From: Pseudomonas lactis
GTDB taxonomy: Bacteria > Pseudomonadota > Gammaproteobacteria > Pseudomonadales > Pseudomonadaceae
Assembly (NCBI RefSeq): GCF_001439845.1
Contig: NZ_JYLO01000006.1
Location: forward strand, 62,001-126,000
Direction: 5' to 3'
DNA length: 64,000 nucleotides
Shown: positions 51,138 through 62,920 of the stretch, in pieces
How the letters are laid out: every line of letters starts with the position of its first letter
Numbering within the stretch: the first letter of the stretch is position 1
Position numbers and translations under genes: made by a program
The notes under the pieces: generated by a model
Database searches by the model: none
What the model was told of the DNA's origin: nothing
The model's input: only the letters and a program-made list of their open reading frames with translations

Positions 51138-52394
51138 ATGGGATACAAGAAGATTCAGGTTCCGGCAGTCGGCGACAAAATCACCGTCAATGCAGACCAT
51201 TCTCTCAATGTTCCTGACCAACCGATCATCCCCTACATCGAAGGTGACGGTATTGGCGTCGACATCAGCCCGGTGATGATCAAGGTGGTCGACGCCGCTG
51301 TTGAAAAGGCTTACGGCGGCAAGCGCAAAATCTCCTGGATGGAGGTGTACGCTGGCGAAAAGGCCACGCAAGTCTACGACCAGGATACGTGGCTGCCCCA
51401 GGAAACCCTGGAGGCGGTCAAGGATTACGTGGTGTCCATCAAGGGTCCCCTGACCACGCCGGTCGGCGGCGGCATCCGCTCGCTGAACGTGGCCCTGCGC
51501 CAGCAACTCGACCTGTATGTGTGCCTGCGCCCGGTGCGCTGGTTCGAAGGCGTGCCCAGCCCGGTGAAAAAGCCTGGCGACGTGGACATGACCATCTTCC
51601 GTGAGAACTCCGAGGATATTTACGCCGGCATCGAGTGGAAGGCCGGTTCGCCGGAGGCGATCAAGGTGATCAAGTTCCTCAAGGAAGAAATGGGCGTTAC
51701 CAAGATCCGTTTCGACCAGGATTGCGGGATTGGCGTCAAGCCGGTCTCCAAAGAGGGCACCAAGCGCCTGGCGCGCAAGGCCTTGCAGTATGTGGTGGAT
51801 AACGACCGCGACTCGCTGACCATCGTGCACAAAGGCAACATCATGAAGTTCACCGAAGGGGCCTTCAAGGAGTGGGCCTACGAGGTGGCGGCTGAAGAGT
51901 TCGGCGCGACCCTGCTCGATGGCGGGCCGTGGATGCAGTTCAAGAACCCCAAGACCGGCAAGAATGTGGTGGTCAAGGATGCCATTGCCGACGCCATGCT
52001 CCAGCAGATCCTGCTGCGCCCGGCCGAGTATGACGTGATCGCCACGCTTAACCTCAATGGTGACTACCTGTCCGATGCCTTGGCGGCGGAAGTGGGCGGC
52101 ATCGGTATTGCACCGGGGGCCAACCTGTCGGACACCGTTGCAATGTTTGAAGCCACCCATGGTACTGCGCCTAAATATGCGGGCAAGGATCAGGTCAACC
52201 CAGGGTCATTGATCCTGTCGGCAGAAATGATGCTGCGGCATATGGGCTGGGTCGAGGCGGCGGATCTGATCATCAAGGGCACCAACGGCGCGATTTCGGC
52301 CAAGACCGTGACTTATGACTTCGAGCGTCTGATGGATGGCGCTACGTTGGTGTCGTCGTCGGGCTTCGGTGATGCGTTGATCAAGCATATGTAA
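51138..52394 (+). CDS. icd: NADP-dependent isocitrate dehydrogenase, dimeric
   Basis: This 418-residue TCA-cycle enzyme has the substrate loop [14 protein letters not shown] near residue 112. Its Ser is the residue that AceK phosphorylates in E. coli, shutting the enzyme during growth on acetate. Catalytic Tyr/Lys are in [11 protein letters not shown] and near [13 protein letters not shown], and the cofactor region is in [18 protein letters not shown] 51138 has a GGAG site. The gene is next to the monomeric isozyme and divergent from it. A terminator follows. Confidence 0.96.
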   Translation: MGYKKIQVPAVGDKITVNADHSLNVPDQPIIPYIEGDGIGVDISPVMIKVVDAAVEKAYGGKRKISWMEVYAGEKATQVYDQDTWLPQETLEAVKDYVVSIKGPLTTPVGGGIRSLNVALRQQLDLYVCLRPVRWFEGVPSPVKKPGDVDMTIFRENSEDIYAGIEWKAGSPEAIKVIKFLKEEMGVTKIRFDQDCGIGVKPVSKEGTKRLARKALQYVVDNDRDSLTIVHKGNIMKFTEGAFKEWAYEVAAEEFGATLLDGGPWMQFKNPKTGKNVVVKDAIADAMLQQILLRPAEYDVIATLNLNGDYLSDALAAEVGGIGIAPGANLSDTVAMFEATHGTAPKYAGKDQVNPGSLILSAEMMLRHMGWVEAADLIIKGTNGAISAKTVTYDFERLMDGATLVSSSGFGDALIKHM

Positions 52395-52405
52395 ACAGGC
52401 AGAGA

Positions 52406-52445
52406 AAACCGGCCGCACTGATGAATCGGGGCGGCCGGTTTGCTT
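52406..52445 (+). terminator. Terminator of icd
   Basis: The eleven-base stem AAACCGGCCGC/GCGGCCGGTTT is followed by GCTTTG, 12 bases past the icd stop. Confidence 0.75.
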
Positions 52446-52469
52446 TGAGTGCTTAATTTCAGTGGCTGG

Positions 52470-52730
52470 TCAGGCCCGTTGCTTCTCTGATTTTTCTACC
52501 TTTGTTTCTTTCACGCCTGCAGTGGCAGGCGCATCAACAATATTTACGGCATGCATGCCTTTTGGCCCTTGAATGATTTCAAAGTTGACACGCTGACCCG
52601 CTTTCAACGTTTTGTAGCCTTCCATCTGGATCGCTGAGAAATGCGCAAAAAGGTCCTCAGTCTTGCCGTCTTCAATGACGAAGCCGAAACCTTTGGCATT
52701 ATTGAACCATTTGACCTTACCACTAGCCAT
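52470..52730 (-). CDS. cspD: Cold-shock-domain protein CspD
   Basis: This 86-residue nucleic-acid-binding protein has RNP1 KGFGFV, RNP2 LFAHF and a normal Csp domain (1-66), then a charged tail. CspD-like proteins inhibit DNA replication in stationary phase in E. coli. ATG 52730 is the family start, with GAGGG eight bases upstream. It is divergent from clpS-clpA, as in most Pseudomonas. Confidence 0.88.
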   Translation of the reverse strand: MASGKVKWFNNAKGFGFVIEDGKTEDLFAHFSAIQMEGYKTLKAGQRVNFEIIQGPKGMHAVNIVDAPATAGVKETKVEKSEKQRA

Positions 52731-52955
52731 TCCCATATCCCTCTGCACCAGACTCCATCACTGGAGTATCATCCTGTCTATCCGTCCTAACCCGAATAAA
52801 TAAGGTTGACTGCGCGGACCTTTTTTACCCACTGTGGGTTCTATTGGTTGTAACACCGTTTCGCCGATAGTCAAGGCGACCAGGCGGTCAGAGTTGAAAT
52901 TCTGACAGGTCGCCCCCACCACTGTAATTGAACCACTGACGAACCTTTCTTTCCC

Positions 52956-53321
52956 ATGCATGCAAACAGCCAGATTCGACTAACATTCAATCAGGATCGC
53001 CCGGATCAGGAACATGACGACGGTTCTGCAGGCATTGCTGTTCAAGAGGCGAAGCCTGCTTTACAGGCGCCGCCGATGTACAAGGTGGTTTTGTTTAATG
53101 ATGACTACACACCGATGGATTTCGTCGTCGAAGTGCTCGAGGTGTTTTTCAACCTGAACCGCGAGTTGGCGACCAAGGTAATGCTGGCCGTTCACACAGA
53201 AGGACGGGCAGTATGTGGAGTGTTTACCCGCGACATAGCCGAGACAAAGGCCATGCAGGTCAACCAGTACGCCAGGGAAAGCCAGCATCCGCTACTCTGT
53301 GAAATCGAGAAGGACGGTTAA
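52956..53321 (+). CDS. clpS: ATP-dependent Clp protease adaptor ClpS
   Basis: This 121-residue adaptor binds N-terminal Leu, Phe, Tyr or Trp and hands the substrate to ClpA. The binding-pocket residues lie in [16 protein letters not shown] (~residue 46) and the conserved His in [15 protein letters not shown] (~80). The N-terminal extension (~38 residues) needed for transfer is disordered. It is 29 bases before clpA and in one operon with it. Confidence 0.96.
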   Translation: MHANSQIRLTFNQDRPDQEHDDGSAGIAVQEAKPALQAPPMYKVVLFNDDYTPMDFVVEVLEVFFNLNRELATKVMLAVHTEGRAVCGVFTRDIAETKAMQVNQYARESQHPLLCEIEKDG

Positions 53322-53350
53322 CGCCGACCACTTGGGTATGAGGTGAAGCT

Positions 53351-55621
53351 ATGTTAAACCGCGAGCTCGAAGTCACCCTCAATCTTGCCTTCAAGGAGGC
53401 TCGTTCGAAGCGTCATGAATTCATGACCGTCGAACACCTTTTGCTGGCACTTTTGGATAACGAAGCTGCCGCCACCGTTCTACGTGCGTGCGGCGCCAAC
53501 CTTGACAAGCTCAAGCATGACCTGCAGGAGTTTATCGACTCCACCACGCCACTGATCCCCGTGCATGACGAGGACCGCGAAACCCAGCCAACCCTGGGCT
53601 TCCAGCGGGTATTGCAGCGTGCTGTGTTCCACGTACAGAGCTCCGGTAAGCGTGAGGTCACAGGCGCGAATGTACTTGTGGCAATTTTCAGCGAACAGGA
53701 AAGCCAGGCCGTGTTTCTGCTCAAGCAGCAGAGCGTTGCCCGTATTGATGTGGTCAACTACATCGCCCACGGTATCTCCAAGGTGCCTGGGCACGGCGAT
53801 CATTCCGAGGGTGAGCAGGACATGCAGGACGAGGAGGGCGGCGAGTCTTCTTCTTCCAGCAACCCGCTGGATGCCTATGCAAGTAACCTCAATGAAATGG
53901 CGCGCCAGGGGCGGATCGATCCGCTAGTGGGGCGTGAGCATGAGGTTGAGCGTGTGGCGCAGATCCTGGCGCGTCGTCGCAAGAACAACCCATTGCTGGT
54001 GGGCGAGGCGGGCGTGGGTAAAACCGCGATTGCCGAAGGCCTGGCCAAGCGCATTGTCGACAACCAGGTGCCAGACCTGCTGGCCAGCAGTGTCGTCTAC
54101 TCCCTTGACCTGGGCGCGTTGCTCGCCGGGACCAAGTACCGTGGCGATTTCGAGAAGCGCTTCAAGGCGTTGCTCGGCGAGCTGAAAAAACGCCCGCAGG
54201 CCATCCTGTTCATCGATGAGATCCATACCATCATTGGCGCCGGTGCGGCTTCCGGTGGGGTGATGGACGCTTCCAACCTGCTCAAGCCACTGCTGTCCTC
54301 GGGTGATATCCGCTGCATTGGTTCAACCACGTTCCAGGAATTTCGCGGCATCTTCGAAAAAGACCGTGCCCTGGCGCGTCGCTTCCAGAAAGTTGACGTG
54401 TCCGAGCCTTCGGTTGAAGACACCATCGGCATCCTGCGCGGGCTCAAGGGGCGTTTTGAAGCGCACCATGGCATCGAGTACACCGATGAGGCCCTGCGTG
54501 CGGCGGCTGAGCTGGCGTCGCGCTACATCAACGACCGGCACATGCCAGACAAAGCCATCGATGTGATCGACGAGGCGGGTGCCTACCAGCGCCTGCAGCC
54601 GGTCGAGAAGCGCGTGAAGCGCATCGACGTGCCTCAGGTCGAGGACATCGTGGCCAAGATCGCGCGGATTCCGCCAAAACACGTCACCAGTTCCGACAAG
54701 GAGTTGCTGCGTAACCTGGAGCGCGACCTCAAGCTCACCGTGTTTGGTCAGGATGCGGCCATCGACTCGCTGTCCACGGCGATCAAGTTGTCCCGTGCGG
54801 GCCTCAAGTCGCCGGACAAGCCAGTCGGTTCGTTCCTGTTCGCAGGCCCGACCGGCGTCGGCAAGACCGAGGCGGCTCGCCAGTTGGCCAAGGCCATGGG
54901 CATCGAGCTGGTGCGTTTCGACATGTCCGAGTACATGGAGCGCCACACGGTGTCGCGTTTGATCGGCGCGCCTCCGGGCTATGTCGGCTTCGATCAGGGC
55001 GGCCTGTTGACCGAGGCGATCACCAAGCAGCCACACTGCGTATTGCTGCTCGACGAAATCGAAAAGGCTCACCCGGAAGTCTTCAACCTGCTGTTGCAGG
55101 TCATGGACCACGGCACCCTGACCGACAACAACGGGCGCAAGGCAGACTTCCGCAACGTGATCGTGATCATGACCACCAACGCCGGTGCTGAAACCGCGGC
55201 GCGTGCTTCGATCGGCTTTACGCATCAGGATCACTCGTCTGATGCCATGGAAGTGATCAAAAAGAGCTTCACGCCGGAGTTCCGCAACCGCCTGGACACC
55301 ATTATCCAGTTTGGTCGCCTCAGCCATGAGGTCATCAAAAGCGTGGTGGACAAGTTCCTCACCGAGCTTCAAGCGCAGTTGGAAGACAAGCGCGTGCAGC
55401 TGGATGTGACGGAAGCGGCCCGCAGTTGGATCGCAGAGGGCGGCTACGATGCGGCAATGGGCGCACGCCCAATGGCGCGTCTGATTCAGGACAAGATCAA
55501 ACGGCCATTGGCCGAAGAAATCCTGTTCGGCGAACTCTCCGACCATGGCGGCGTGGTGCACATCGATCTGAAGGACGGCGAGCTGACCTTCGAGTTCGAG
55601 ACCACGGCGGAAATGGCCTGA
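53351..55621 (+). CDS. clpA: ATP-dependent Clp protease ATPase ClpA
   Basis: This 756-residue AAA+ unfoldase has the N domain (~1-145) that docks ClpS, D1 with Walker [15 protein letters not shown] (~217), and D2 with [14 protein letters not shown] (~498). The ClpP-binding loop (IGF in ASIGFTHQD) is near residue 620. It works with ClpP (not in the window). It forms the clpS-clpA operon with a terminator after it. Confidence 0.97.
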   Translation: MLNRELEVTLNLAFKEARSKRHEFMTVEHLLLALLDNEAAATVLRACGANLDKLKHDLQEFIDSTTPLIPVHDEDRETQPTLGFQRVLQRAVFHVQSSGKREVTGANVLVAIFSEQESQAVFLLKQQSVARIDVVNYIAHGISKVPGHGDHSEGEQDMQDEEGGESSSSSNPLDAYASNLNEMARQGRIDPLVGREHEVERVAQILARRRKNNPLLVGEAGVGKTAIAEGLAKRIVDNQVPDLLASSVVYSLDLGALLAGTKYRGDFEKRFKALLGELKKRPQAILFIDEIHTIIGAGAASGGVMDASNLLKPLLSSGDIRCIGSTTFQEFRGIFEKDRALARRFQKVDVSEPSVEDTIGILRGLKGRFEAHHGIEYTDEALRAAAELASRYINDRHMPDKAIDVIDEAGAYQRLQPVEKRVKRIDVPQVEDIVAKIARIPPKHVTSSDKELLRNLERDLKLTVFGQDAAIDSLSTAIKLSRAGLKSPDKPVGSFLFAGPTGVGKTEAARQLAKAMGIELVRFDMSEYMERHTVSRLIGAPPGYVGFDQGGLLTEAITKQPHCVLLLDEIEKAHPEVFNLLLQVMDHGTLTDNNGRKADFRNVIVIMTTNAGAETAARASIGFTHQDHSSDAMEVIKKSFTPEFRNRLDTIIQFGRLSHEVIKSVVDKFLTELQAQLEDKRVQLDVTEAARSWIAEGGYDAAMGARPMARLIQDKIKRPLAEEILFGELSDHGGVVHIDLKDGELTFEFETTAEMA

Positions 55622-55641
55622 TCGTTAGCTGCAACATTGCA

Positions 55642-55665
55642 AAAGGCGCCGAAAGGCGCCTTTTT
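55642..55665 (+). terminator. Terminator of clpS-clpA
   Basis: AAAGGCGCC-GAAA-GGCGCCTTTTT, a nine-base stem with a GNRA-type loop and T-run, 20 bases past the clpA stop. Confidence 0.9.
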
Positions 55666-55704
55666 GCTGTGTGCAATACGATTTACGAAGTAATGACGTT
55701 CAAC

Positions 55705-55792
55705 TGTGGGAGCTGGCTTGCCTGCGATGGCGGTCCTTCAATAGCGCATCTATATCTGACCCGCCGCTATCGCAGGCAAGCCAGCTCCCACA
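55705..55792. repeat. REPIN, TGTGGGAGC family
   Basis: Arms TGTGGGAGCTGGCTTGCCTG and CAGGCAAGCCAGCTCCCACA are separated by about 48 bases, between the terminators of the convergent clpA and infA genes. Confidence 0.85.
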
Positions 55793-55826
55793 GAGTCAAG
55801 TGGTGACTGTTAAATCCTGCGCACAC

Positions 55827-55854
55827 AAAAACGCCCGGCATAACCGGGCGTTTT
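55827..55854 (-). terminator. Terminator of infA
   Basis: The perfect eleven-base stem AAAACGCCCGG/CCGGGCGTTTT is 13 bases past the infA stop. Its A and T ends let it work on both strands. Confidence 0.85.
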
Positions 55855-55866
55855 GTATTGACTTGC

Positions 55867-56085
55867 TTAGCGAGCGCGGTAAGTGATGCGCCCTTTGCTC
55901 AAGTCATAGGGCGTCAGCTCGACGCGCACTTTGTCACCGGTAAGAATACGAATGTAGTTCTTGCGCATCTTGCCGGAGATATGCGCGGTTACGACGTGCC
56001 CATTTTCCAACTCCACACGAAACATGGTGTTGGGCAGGGTGTCGACGACAGTGCCTTCCATTTCGAAGCTGTCTTCTTTCGACAT
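55867..56085 (-). CDS. infA: Translation initiation factor IF-1
   Basis: This 72-residue S1-like OB-fold protein ([19 protein letters not shown] start, [20 protein letters not shown] end) has the exact usual length. It binds the A site of the 30S subunit. Upstream in-frame codons belong to no known IF-1 form. It lies 100 bases downstream of bpt, on the same strand; the position between clpA and the aminoacyl-transferase genes is conserved in many gamma-proteobacteria. Confidence 0.97.
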
Positions 56086-56185
56086 GCAGTAAAGCCCTCG
56101 GTATCCAGTGAATGGCCCGGTGCAACTGCGCCAGGCAAAAGCGGCGTGCATTGTGCCCGAAAAAGGGTGTTCAAGCCAAGGGGTT

Positions 56186-56893
56186 CTAGTTAAGCGTGAC
56201 CCATCTTTGATTAATCAGCAGCTCAATGGGCCGATATTGAGTCTTATAGTTCATCTTTTTGCAGTTCTTGATCCAGTATCCGAGGTACACCGCTTCCAGC
56301 TCCAGGCGCAGCGCTTCGCCTATTTGCCACAGGATGGCGAAACGCCCGAGGCTGCGGCGTTCTTCGGTCGGTTCGTAGAAGGTGTACACCGCCGAGAGGC
56401 CATTGGGCAGCAGGTCGGTCACCGCCACGGCCAGCAGGCGGCCGTCGAGGCGGAACTCGTAGAAGCGCGAAAAGGGCAGGTCACGCACCAGGAACGTGGA
56501 AAATTGGTCGCGGCTGGGCGGAAACATATCGCCGTCGGCATGACGCTGCTCGATATAGCGTTGGTAGAGATCGAAATATTCTTCGCTGTATTGAGGTTTA
56601 GTGGCGTGTACGGCCAAGTCGGCGTTGCGCTTGAGAATACGTTTCTGGTTACGGTCGGGCGAAAATTGAGCCACCGGGATGCGCGCAGGCACACACGCAT
56701 TGCAATTCTGGCAATGGGGGCGGTACAGGTGATCGCCGCTGCGCCGAAAGCCCATCTCGGACAGGTCGGCATACACATGCACGTCCATGGGCTGGCTGGG
56801 ATCGAGGAACAGCGTGGTGGCCTGCTCGTCGGGCAGATAGCTGCATGAGTGGGCTTGAGTGGCATAGAACTTCAAGCGCGCCAGCTCGGTCAT
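56186..56893 (-). CDS. bpt: Aspartate/glutamate leucyltransferase Bpt
   Basis: This 235-residue aminoacyl-tRNA-protein transferase of the Ate1/Bpt family (formerly annotated ate) adds Leu to N-terminal Asp or Glu. The N-terminal Cys motif [15 protein letters not shown] with [14 protein letters not shown] (~residue 65) and the C-terminal [20 protein letters not shown] are diagnostic. ATG 56893 is the family start. It is 56 bases after aat, in the same direction. With Aat and ClpS it makes up the N-degron pathway. Confidence 0.93.
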
Positions 56894-56949
56894 GATCAAC
56901 CCTCGGGATAAGCTTTGAAATAAGTGTAAGCCACGTGTGCGAAAGTCGC

Positions 56950-57675
56950 CTAGGAAACCCACGGGCTAGCGTTGGGTTGGTCCAGATGTTTGTGCAGGAA
57001 GTCGGCGAAGACGCTGCGCGGTATGCCGCGGGCACCCAGGCTGTGCAGGTGATCGTTGGGCATCTGGCAGTCGATCAGCACAAACCCCCAGGCTTGCAGT
57101 TGCCGGGTCAATGTGGCGAAACCGAATTTGGAGGCGTTGTCGGCGCGGCTGAACATGGACTCGCCAAAAAACAGCTGCCCCATCGCCAGGCCATACAGGC
57201 CGCCTACCAGTTCGCCCTGGTCCCAGACCTCGACGGAATGCGCGTAGCCTCGCTGGTGCAGCTCCAGGTAGGCCTGCTGGATGCCTTCGGTGATCCAGGT
57301 GCCATCGGCGTAGGCGCGGGGCGCGGCGCAGGCTTGGATGACGGCGGCGAAATCCTGGTCGAAGGTCACGGTATAGCGCTGCTGGCGCAATAATTTGCCC
57401 AGGCTGCGGGAAACATGCAGCTCGTCGGGGAATATCACTGTGCGCGGGTCGGGTGACCACCAGAGGATAGGCTGGCCTTCGGAGAACCAGGGGAAGCAGC
57501 CATGGCGGTAGGCCTGGATCAATCGTTCGGCCGACAGGTCGCCACCGGCGGCGAGCAGGCCGTTGGGTTCGCGCATGGCCTTGGCCAGGGGAGGGAACGT
57601 CAGGGTGTCGCGTTGTAACCAGGTCAGCATGGCATCCAGGCTTACGGTAGGGGAGGGGAGTGGCAGGTCATTCAC
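56950..57675 (-). CDS. aat: Leucyl/phenylalanyl-tRNA-protein transferase Aat
   Basis: This 241-residue enzyme adds Leu or Phe to N-terminal Lys or Arg. Family motifs are [20 protein letters not shown] (~residue 56), [15 protein letters not shown] (~167) and [16 protein letters not shown] (~200). The first ATG is used, with an AGGTG site just before it. It is upstream of bpt, probably one operon. Confidence 0.95.
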   Translation of the reverse strand: MNDLPLPSPTVSLDAMLTWLQRDTLTFPPLAKAMREPNGLLAAGGDLSAERLIQAYRHGCFPWFSEGQPILWWSPDPRTVIFPDELHVSRSLGKLLRQQRYTVTFDQDFAAVIQACAAPRAYADGTWITEGIQQAYLELHQRGYAHSVEVWDQGELVGGLYGLAMGQLFFGESMFSRADNASKFGFATLTRQLQAWGFVLIDCQMPNDHLHSLGARGIPRSVFADFLHKHLDQPNASPWVS

Positions 57676-58106
57676 CTGCGCCGCAAGCGTTGATTATTGA
57701 CGACCCGGCGCCACGGGGCCAGCCCGAATAGGCTATTGACGTGGATTAGCATGAGCGGGTGTTTCTGCAACTCTATACACAGGGTGTTGTCGTAATCGGG
57801 TCTGGCACATGCCGGCCATTTGCCAAGCTTGCCTGGATTGCTAAATACAGCTCATAAGCCTTTGTCAGCAAAGACAATGCGTGCTCAAATTGTCCGCGCA
57901 GTCAGGTGAAGGGCAAGTGTGTGGCATCACGCACGCAAACCCGTACAATGCGGCCATTGTGGCGTTATCGCCATTTCACCTATCCGTCACCTGATGTTAA
58001 AAGTAGATTCAGCAACATTCGTTCATTTTTCAGCTGCTCCGGATAGAGCAGTCGTGTGTAGTCATTCAACAGATGGACGCGCTAAAGGCGCAGGAATAGA
58101 CCCGTT
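57676..58106. promoter_or_regulatory. Gene-free region before ftsK
   Basis: 431 bases between the divergent aat and ftsK genes. I see no convincing protein gene; a 63-codon plus-strand frame at its right end lacks a ribosome site. No clear LexA box was found, although E. coli ftsK has one. The ftsK ribosome site is a modest AGGA about 12 bases before the start. Confidence 0.4.
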
Positions 58107-60515
58107 TTGAAGAAATCCGCCGCAGCACCTAAAGCAGCAGTCGTACCGGCCTGGCGCCAGCACCTGCATTACCGACTCAAGGAAGGCGCACTGATTGCCA
58201 TCGGTGCGCTGTGCCTGTTCCTGATGATGGCCTTGCTCACCTATGGCAAGGACGATCCGGGCTGGAGCCATAACAGCAAGATCGATGACGTGCAGAATTT
58301 CGGCGGCCCGGTAGGTTCCTACAGCGCCGATATCCTCTTCATGATCCTGGGTTACTTCGCCTACATTTTCCCGCTGTTGCTGGCTATCAAGACCTGGCAG
58401 ATCTTCCGCCAGCGTCACGAGCCGTGGCAGTGGAGCGGCTGGCTGTTTTCCTGGCGCCTGATCGGCCTGGTGTTCCTGGTGCTGTCGGGCGCGGCGCTGG
58501 CGCATATCCACTTCCATGCACCGACCGGCTTGCCGGCGGGCGCAGGCGGGGCTCTGGGCGAAAGCCTTGGCGACCTGGCGCGCAGAACCCTGAATATCCA
58601 GGGCAGCACCCTGATGTTCATCGCGCTGTTCCTGTTCGGTCTCACGGTATTCACCGACCTGTCATGGTTCAAAGTGATGGACGTGACCGGCAAGATCACC
58701 CTCGACTTGTTCGAATTGTTCCAGGGCGCCGCCAACCGCTGGTGGGCCGCCCGTGTCGAGCGCAAGCAAATGGTGGCGCAGCTGCGTGAGGTTGACACCC
58801 GTGTCAACGAGGTGGTGGCTCCAAGCACGCCTGATCGACGCGAGCAAGCCAAGGTCAAGGAGCGCTTGATCGAGCGCGAGCAGGCCCTGAGCAAGCACAT
58901 GTCGGACCGTGAAAAGCAGGTGCCGCCCGTGATCGCCCCGGCACCGCCCAAGGCGCCGGAGCCCAGCCATCGCGTGCAAAAAGAGAAGCAGGCACCGTTG
59001 TTTATCGACAGCGCCGTCGAAGGCACCTTGCCGCCGATCTCGATTCTGGACCCGGCCGAAAAGAAACAACTCAACTATTCCCCGGAATCCCTGGCGGCCG
59101 TGGGCCACCTGCTGGAAATCAAGCTCAAGGAATTCGGCGTCGAAGTGTCGGTGGACTCGATCCATCCTGGCCCGGTGATTACCCGTTACGAAATCCAGCC
59201 GGCCGCCGGGGTAAAAGTCAGCCGCATTTCCAACCTGGCCAAAGACTTGGCGCGTTCCCTGGCCGTGACCAGCGTGCGTGTGGTGGAAGTGATCCCGGGC
59301 AAGACCACCGTGGGTATCGAGATCCCCAACGAAGACCGGCAGATCGTGCGCTTCTCCGAAGTGCTGTCGACCCCTGAATACGACAACTTCAAATCGCCGG
59401 TCACCCTGGCACTCGGCCATGACATCGGCGGCAAGCCGGTGATTACCGACCTGGCGAAAATGCCGCACCTGCTGGTAGCCGGTACTACCGGTTCCGGTAA
59501 GTCGGTGGGTGTGAACGCCATGATCCTGTCGATCCTGTTCAAGTCCGGGCCGGATGACGCCAAGCTGATCATGATCGACCCGAAGATGTTGGAACTGTCG
59601 ATCTACGAAGGCATCCCGCACCTGCTATGCCCGGTGGTCACCGACATGAAGGACGCCGCCAACGCTCTGCGCTGGAGCGTTGCCGAGATGGAGCGCCGCT
59701 ACAAGCTGATGGCGAAGATGGGCGTGCGTAACCTGTCGGGCTTCAACGCCAAGGTCAAGGAAGCCCAGGACGCCGGCACACCGCTGACCGACCCGCTGTA
59801 CAAGCGCGAAAGCATTCACGATGAAGCACCGCTGCTGACCAAGCTGCCGACTATCGTGGTGGTGGTCGATGAATTTGCCGACATGATGATGATCGTCGGC
59901 AAGAAGGTTGAAGAGCTGATCGCCCGTATTGCCCAGAAGGCGCGGGCGGCGGGTATCCACTTGATTCTTGCGACCCAGCGGCCGTCGGTGGACGTGATCA
60001 CCGGCCTGATCAAGGCCAACATTCCGACGCGCATGGCGTTCCAGGTCTCCAGCAAGATCGACTCGCGCACCATCATCGACCAGGGTGGCGCCGAGCAACT
60101 GCTGGGCCACGGTGACATGCTCTACATGCCGCCGGGCACCAGTCTGCCGATTCGCGTTCACGGTGCCTTTGTTTCCGATGACGAAGTCCACCGTGTGGTC
60201 GAAGCCTGGAAACTGCGTGGCGCGCCGGAATATAACGACGACATTCTCGCTGGCGTGGAAGAGGCCGGCAGCGGCTTCGACGGTGGCAGCAGCGGTGGCG
60301 ACGATGATGCTGAAACCGACGCACTCTACGACGAAGCCGTGGCCTTCGTACTGGAAAGCCGCCGCGCCTCGATTTCGGCGGTGCAGCGCAAGCTGAAAAT
60401 CGGCTACAACCGCGCCGCCCGCATGATCGAAGCCATGGAAATGGCCGGCGTCGTGACCGCAATGAACACCAATGGCTCGCGTGAAGTCATCGCCCCCGGG
60501 CAGATGCGCGACTGA
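58107..60515 (+). CDS. ftsK: DNA translocase FtsK
   Basis: This 802-residue divisome-linked DNA pump clears chromosome ends into daughter cells and activates XerCD. Four N-terminal helices (~25-190) are followed by a short linker (~200-310), the RecA-like motor with Walker [16 protein letters not shown] (~460) and Walker [13 protein letters not shown], and a C-terminal gamma winged helix (~735-795; [21 protein letters not shown]) that reads KOPS. The start codon is TTG. The linker is much shorter than in E. coli FtsK, as usual for Pseudomonas. Confidence 0.96.
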   Translation: MKKSAAAPKAAVVPAWRQHLHYRLKEGALIAIGALCLFLMMALLTYGKDDPGWSHNSKIDDVQNFGGPVGSYSADILFMILGYFAYIFPLLLAIKTWQIFRQRHEPWQWSGWLFSWRLIGLVFLVLSGAALAHIHFHAPTGLPAGAGGALGESLGDLARRTLNIQGSTLMFIALFLFGLTVFTDLSWFKVMDVTGKITLDLFELFQGAANRWWAARVERKQMVAQLREVDTRVNEVVAPSTPDRREQAKVKERLIEREQALSKHMSDREKQVPPVIAPAPPKAPEPSHRVQKEKQAPLFIDSAVEGTLPPISILDPAEKKQLNYSPESLAAVGHLLEIKLKEFGVEVSVDSIHPGPVITRYEIQPAAGVKVSRISNLAKDLARSLAVTSVRVVEVIPGKTTVGIEIPNEDRQIVRFSEVLSTPEYDNFKSPVTLALGHDIGGKPVITDLAKMPHLLVAGTTGSGKSVGVNAMILSILFKSGPDDAKLIMIDPKMLELSIYEGIPHLLCPVVTDMKDAANALRWSVAEMERRYKLMAKMGVRNLSGFNAKVKEAQDAGTPLTDPLYKRESIHDEAPLLTKLPTIVVVVDEFADMMMIVGKKVEELIARIAQKARAAGIHLILATQRPSVDVITGLIKANIPTRMAFQVSSKIDSRTIIDQGGAEQLLGHGDMLYMPPGTSLPIRVHGAFVSDDEVHRVVEAWKLRGAPEYNDDILAGVEEAGSGFDGGSSGGDDDAETDALYDEAVAFVLESRRASISAVQRKLKIGYNRAARMIEAMEMAGVVTAMNTNGSREVIAPGQMRD

Positions 60516-60569
60516 TTCCGCGCCGCGTGGCAACACGCGGCGTGCCCTGACTACTCAATGAGGACTCCC

Positions 60570-61193
60570 ATGCGCTTTATCCGCATGCTGTTGTTGCCGG
60601 CCCTGGCCCTGACCGCTGTTTCGGCTCACGCTGACCCGGCTTCCGTCGCCAGCCTGAAGAACCTGTTGGACAAATCCCAGACCCTCACCGCGCGCTTCTC
60701 CCAGCTGACCCTGGATGCCGGCGGCACCCAGTTGCAGGAAACCGCCGGTGAAATGGCCGTGCAGCGCCCAGGGCTGTTCTACTGGCATACCGAAGGCAAG
60801 GCGGAGCAGACCATCGTTTCCGACGGCCAGAAAGTCACGCTGTGGGACCCGGACCTGGAACAGGCCACCATCAAGAAGCTCGATCCGCGCCTGAACCAGA
60901 CCCCGGCGCTGTTGTTGTCGGGTGATGTGTCGAAAATCAACGACAGCTTCGACATCACCTCCAAGCAGACCAGCAACGTCATCGAGTTCACCCTCAAGCC
61001 AAAATCCAAGGACACGCTGTTTGACACGCTGTCCCTGTCGTTCGGCAACGGCGTGATCAACAACATGCGCCTGGTCGACAGCGTCGGCCAGCGCACCGAT
61101 ATCCTGTTCTCCGGGGTCAAGGCTAACCAGCCGGTGCCCGCGTCCAAGTTCAAGTTCGACATCCCCAAGGGTGCCGACGTGATCCAGGAATAA
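60570..61193 (+). CDS. lolA: Outer-membrane lipoprotein carrier LolA
   Basis: This 207-residue periplasmic chaperone shuttles lipoproteins from LolCDE to LolB. The signal peptide is [21 protein letters not shown], split as [10 protein letters not shown] and [11 protein letters not shown]. The mature protein has the half-barrel pattern with [10 protein letters not shown] and [14 protein letters not shown] 60570 has GAGGA six bases upstream. The ftsK-lolA-rarA order is conserved. Confidence 0.94.
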   Translation: MRFIRMLLLPALALTAVSAHADPASVASLKNLLDKSQTLTARFSQLTLDAGGTQLQETAGEMAVQRPGLFYWHTEGKAEQTIVSDGQKVTLWDPDLEQATIKKLDPRLNQTPALLLSGDVSKINDSFDITSKQTSNVIEFTLKPKSKDTLFDTLSLSFGNGVINNMRLVDSVGQRTDILFSGVKANQPVPASKFKFDIPKGADVIQE

Positions 61194-61220
61194 ACTGCCC
61201 AGAGGTTTCAAACGCTGCCC

Positions 61221-62546
61221 ATGGATCTGTTTCGAAGTGACCCGATTGCCCAGCCATTGGCCGCGCGCTTGCGTTCGACCAATCTGGATGAGTACGTCGG
61301 TCAGGAACACCTGCTCGCTCGGGGCAAGCCCTTGCGTGAAGCCCTGGAGCAGGGTGCGCTGCATTCGATGATTTTCTGGGGCCCGCCGGGCGTGGGCAAG
61401 ACCACCCTGGCGCGGTTGCTGGCGAAAGTCTCGGATGCGCACTTTGAAACGGTCTCGGCGGTGCTCGCCGGGGTCAAGGAGATCCGCCAGGCGGTGGAAG
61501 TCGCCAAGCAGCAGGCCGGGCAGTACGGCAAGCGCACTATCCTGTTCGTCGACGAAGTGCATCGCTTCAACAAGTCACAGCAGGATGCGTTCCTGCCCTA
61601 CGTCGAGGACGGTACGCTGATCTTTATCGGCGCCACCACCGAAAACCCGTCCTTTGAATTGAACAACGCCTTGTTATCACGGGCGCGGGTCTATGTGCTC
61701 AAGAGCCTGGATGAAGCGGCGATGCGAAAGCTGCTGCACCGTGCCTTGAGCGAAGACAAGGGCCTGGGCAAGCGCCAGCTGAGCCTCAGCGATGAAGGCT
61801 TCAAGATTTTACTGACCGCCGCCGATGGTGACGGGCGTCGCTTTCTCAACCTGCTGGAGAACGCCTCCGACCTGGCCGAAGACGGCGGCGAGATTGGCGT
61901 CGACCTGTTGCAAAGCCTACTCGGTGACACACGCCGGCGTTTCGACAAGGGCGGCGAAGCCTTCTACGACCAGATTTCCGCGCTGCACAAGTCTGTACGC
62001 GGCTCCAACCCTGACGGCGCGCTGTACTGGTTTGCGCGCATGATCGATGGCGGTTGCGACCCGCTGTACCTGGCGCGTCGTGTAGTGCGCATGGCCAGCG
62101 AAGACATCGGCAATGCCGACCCACGCGCCCTGAGCCTGTGCCTGGCCGCCTGGGAGGTGCAGGAGCGCCTCGGCAGCCCGGAAGGCGAGCTGGCGGTGGC
62201 CCAGGCCATCACCTACCTGGCCTGCGCGCCGAAAAGCAACGCGGTGTACATGGGCTTCAAGTCGGCCCTGCGTGCGGCCGCCGAACATGGCTCCCTCGAA
62301 GTGCCGCTGCACCTGCGCAACGCGCCGACCAAGTTGATGAAGCAACTGGGGTATGGCGACGAATACCGTTATGCCCACGATGAGCCGGACGCCTATGCGG
62401 CCGGCGAAGACTACTTCCCCGATGAGCTTGAACCGCAGCCGTTCTATCAGCCAGTGCCCCGTGGCCTGGAGCTGAAGATCGGTGAGAAGCTCAATCACCT
62501 GGCCGCCCTCGACCGTCTGAGCCCCCGGCAGCGGAGAAAATCATGA
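61221..62546 (+). CDS. rarA: Replication-associated recombination protein RarA
   Basis: This 441-residue AAA+ ATPase (MgsA/RarA) acts at stalled forks. It has Walker [13 protein letters not shown] (~55), Walker [11 protein letters not shown] (~110), sensor region GATTENPSF, and a C-terminal tetramerisation domain (~250-430). It is 27 bases after lolA. The stop overlaps the crcB start as ATGA. Confidence 0.95.
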   Translation: MDLFRSDPIAQPLAARLRSTNLDEYVGQEHLLARGKPLREALEQGALHSMIFWGPPGVGKTTLARLLAKVSDAHFETVSAVLAGVKEIRQAVEVAKQQAGQYGKRTILFVDEVHRFNKSQQDAFLPYVEDGTLIFIGATTENPSFELNNALLSRARVYVLKSLDEAAMRKLLHRALSEDKGLGKRQLSLSDEGFKILLTAADGDGRRFLNLLENASDLAEDGGEIGVDLLQSLLGDTRRRFDKGGEAFYDQISALHKSVRGSNPDGALYWFARMIDGGCDPLYLARRVVRMASEDIGNADPRALSLCLAAWEVQERLGSPEGELAVAQAITYLACAPKSNAVYMGFKSALRAAAEHGSLEVPLHLRNAPTKLMKQLGYGDEYRYAHDEPDAYAAGEDYFPDELEPQPFYQPVPRGLELKIGEKLNHLAALDRLSPRQRRKS

Positions 62547-62917
62547 TTCCTTTGGTGGTCGCCGTCTCGGCCGGAGGTATCGCCGGTACACTGCTGCGCT
62601 TTGCTACCGGCAATTGGATCAACGCCAATTGGCCGAAACACTTCTATACGGCGACGCTCGCCGTTAATATCGTGGGCTGCCTGTTGATCGGCGTGTTATA
62701 CGGCCTGTTTTTGTTACGCCCGGAAGTGCCTGTCGAGGTACGTGCCGGCCTGATGGTTGGCTTTCTTGGCGGCCTGACGACTTTTTCATCCTTTTCACTG
62801 GATACCGTGCGCCTGCTGGAAAGCGGGCAAGTGCCGCTGGCGATTGGCTATGCGGCCATCAGCGTATTCGGCGGGCTGCTCGCCACCTGGGCTGGCCTGT
62901 CCTTGACCAAACTTTGA
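62543..62917 (+). CDS. crcB: Fluoride channel CrcB/Fluc
   Basis: This 124-residue dual-topology membrane protein exports fluoride. Four helices are visible, with GRFATGNW-type start ([11 protein letters not shown]), [13 protein letters not shown] and the fluoride-pathway segment [17 protein letters not shown] (with Thr/Phe/Ser box). There is no fluoride riboswitch before it, since it is coupled to rarA by a four-base overlap. Confidence 0.94.
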   Translation: MIPLVVAVSAGGIAGTLLRFATGNWINANWPKHFYTATLAVNIVGCLLIGVLYGLFLLRPEVPVEVRAGLMVGFLGGLTTFSSFSLDTVRLLESGQVPLAIGYAAISVFGGLLATWAGLSLTKL

Positions 62918-62920
62918 TAA

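Noticed and set aside
57676..58106. LexA box for SOS control of ftsK
   Set aside because: The nearest sequence, CTGCAACTCTATACACAG, has the wrong spacing for CTG-N10-CAG.
57919..58110. 63-codon plus-strand frame before ftsK
   Set aside because: No ribosome site, overlaps the ftsK start and shows no domain.
62543..62560. Fluoride riboswitch before crcB
   Set aside because: crcB overlaps the end of rarA by four bases, so there is no space for a leader riboswitch.
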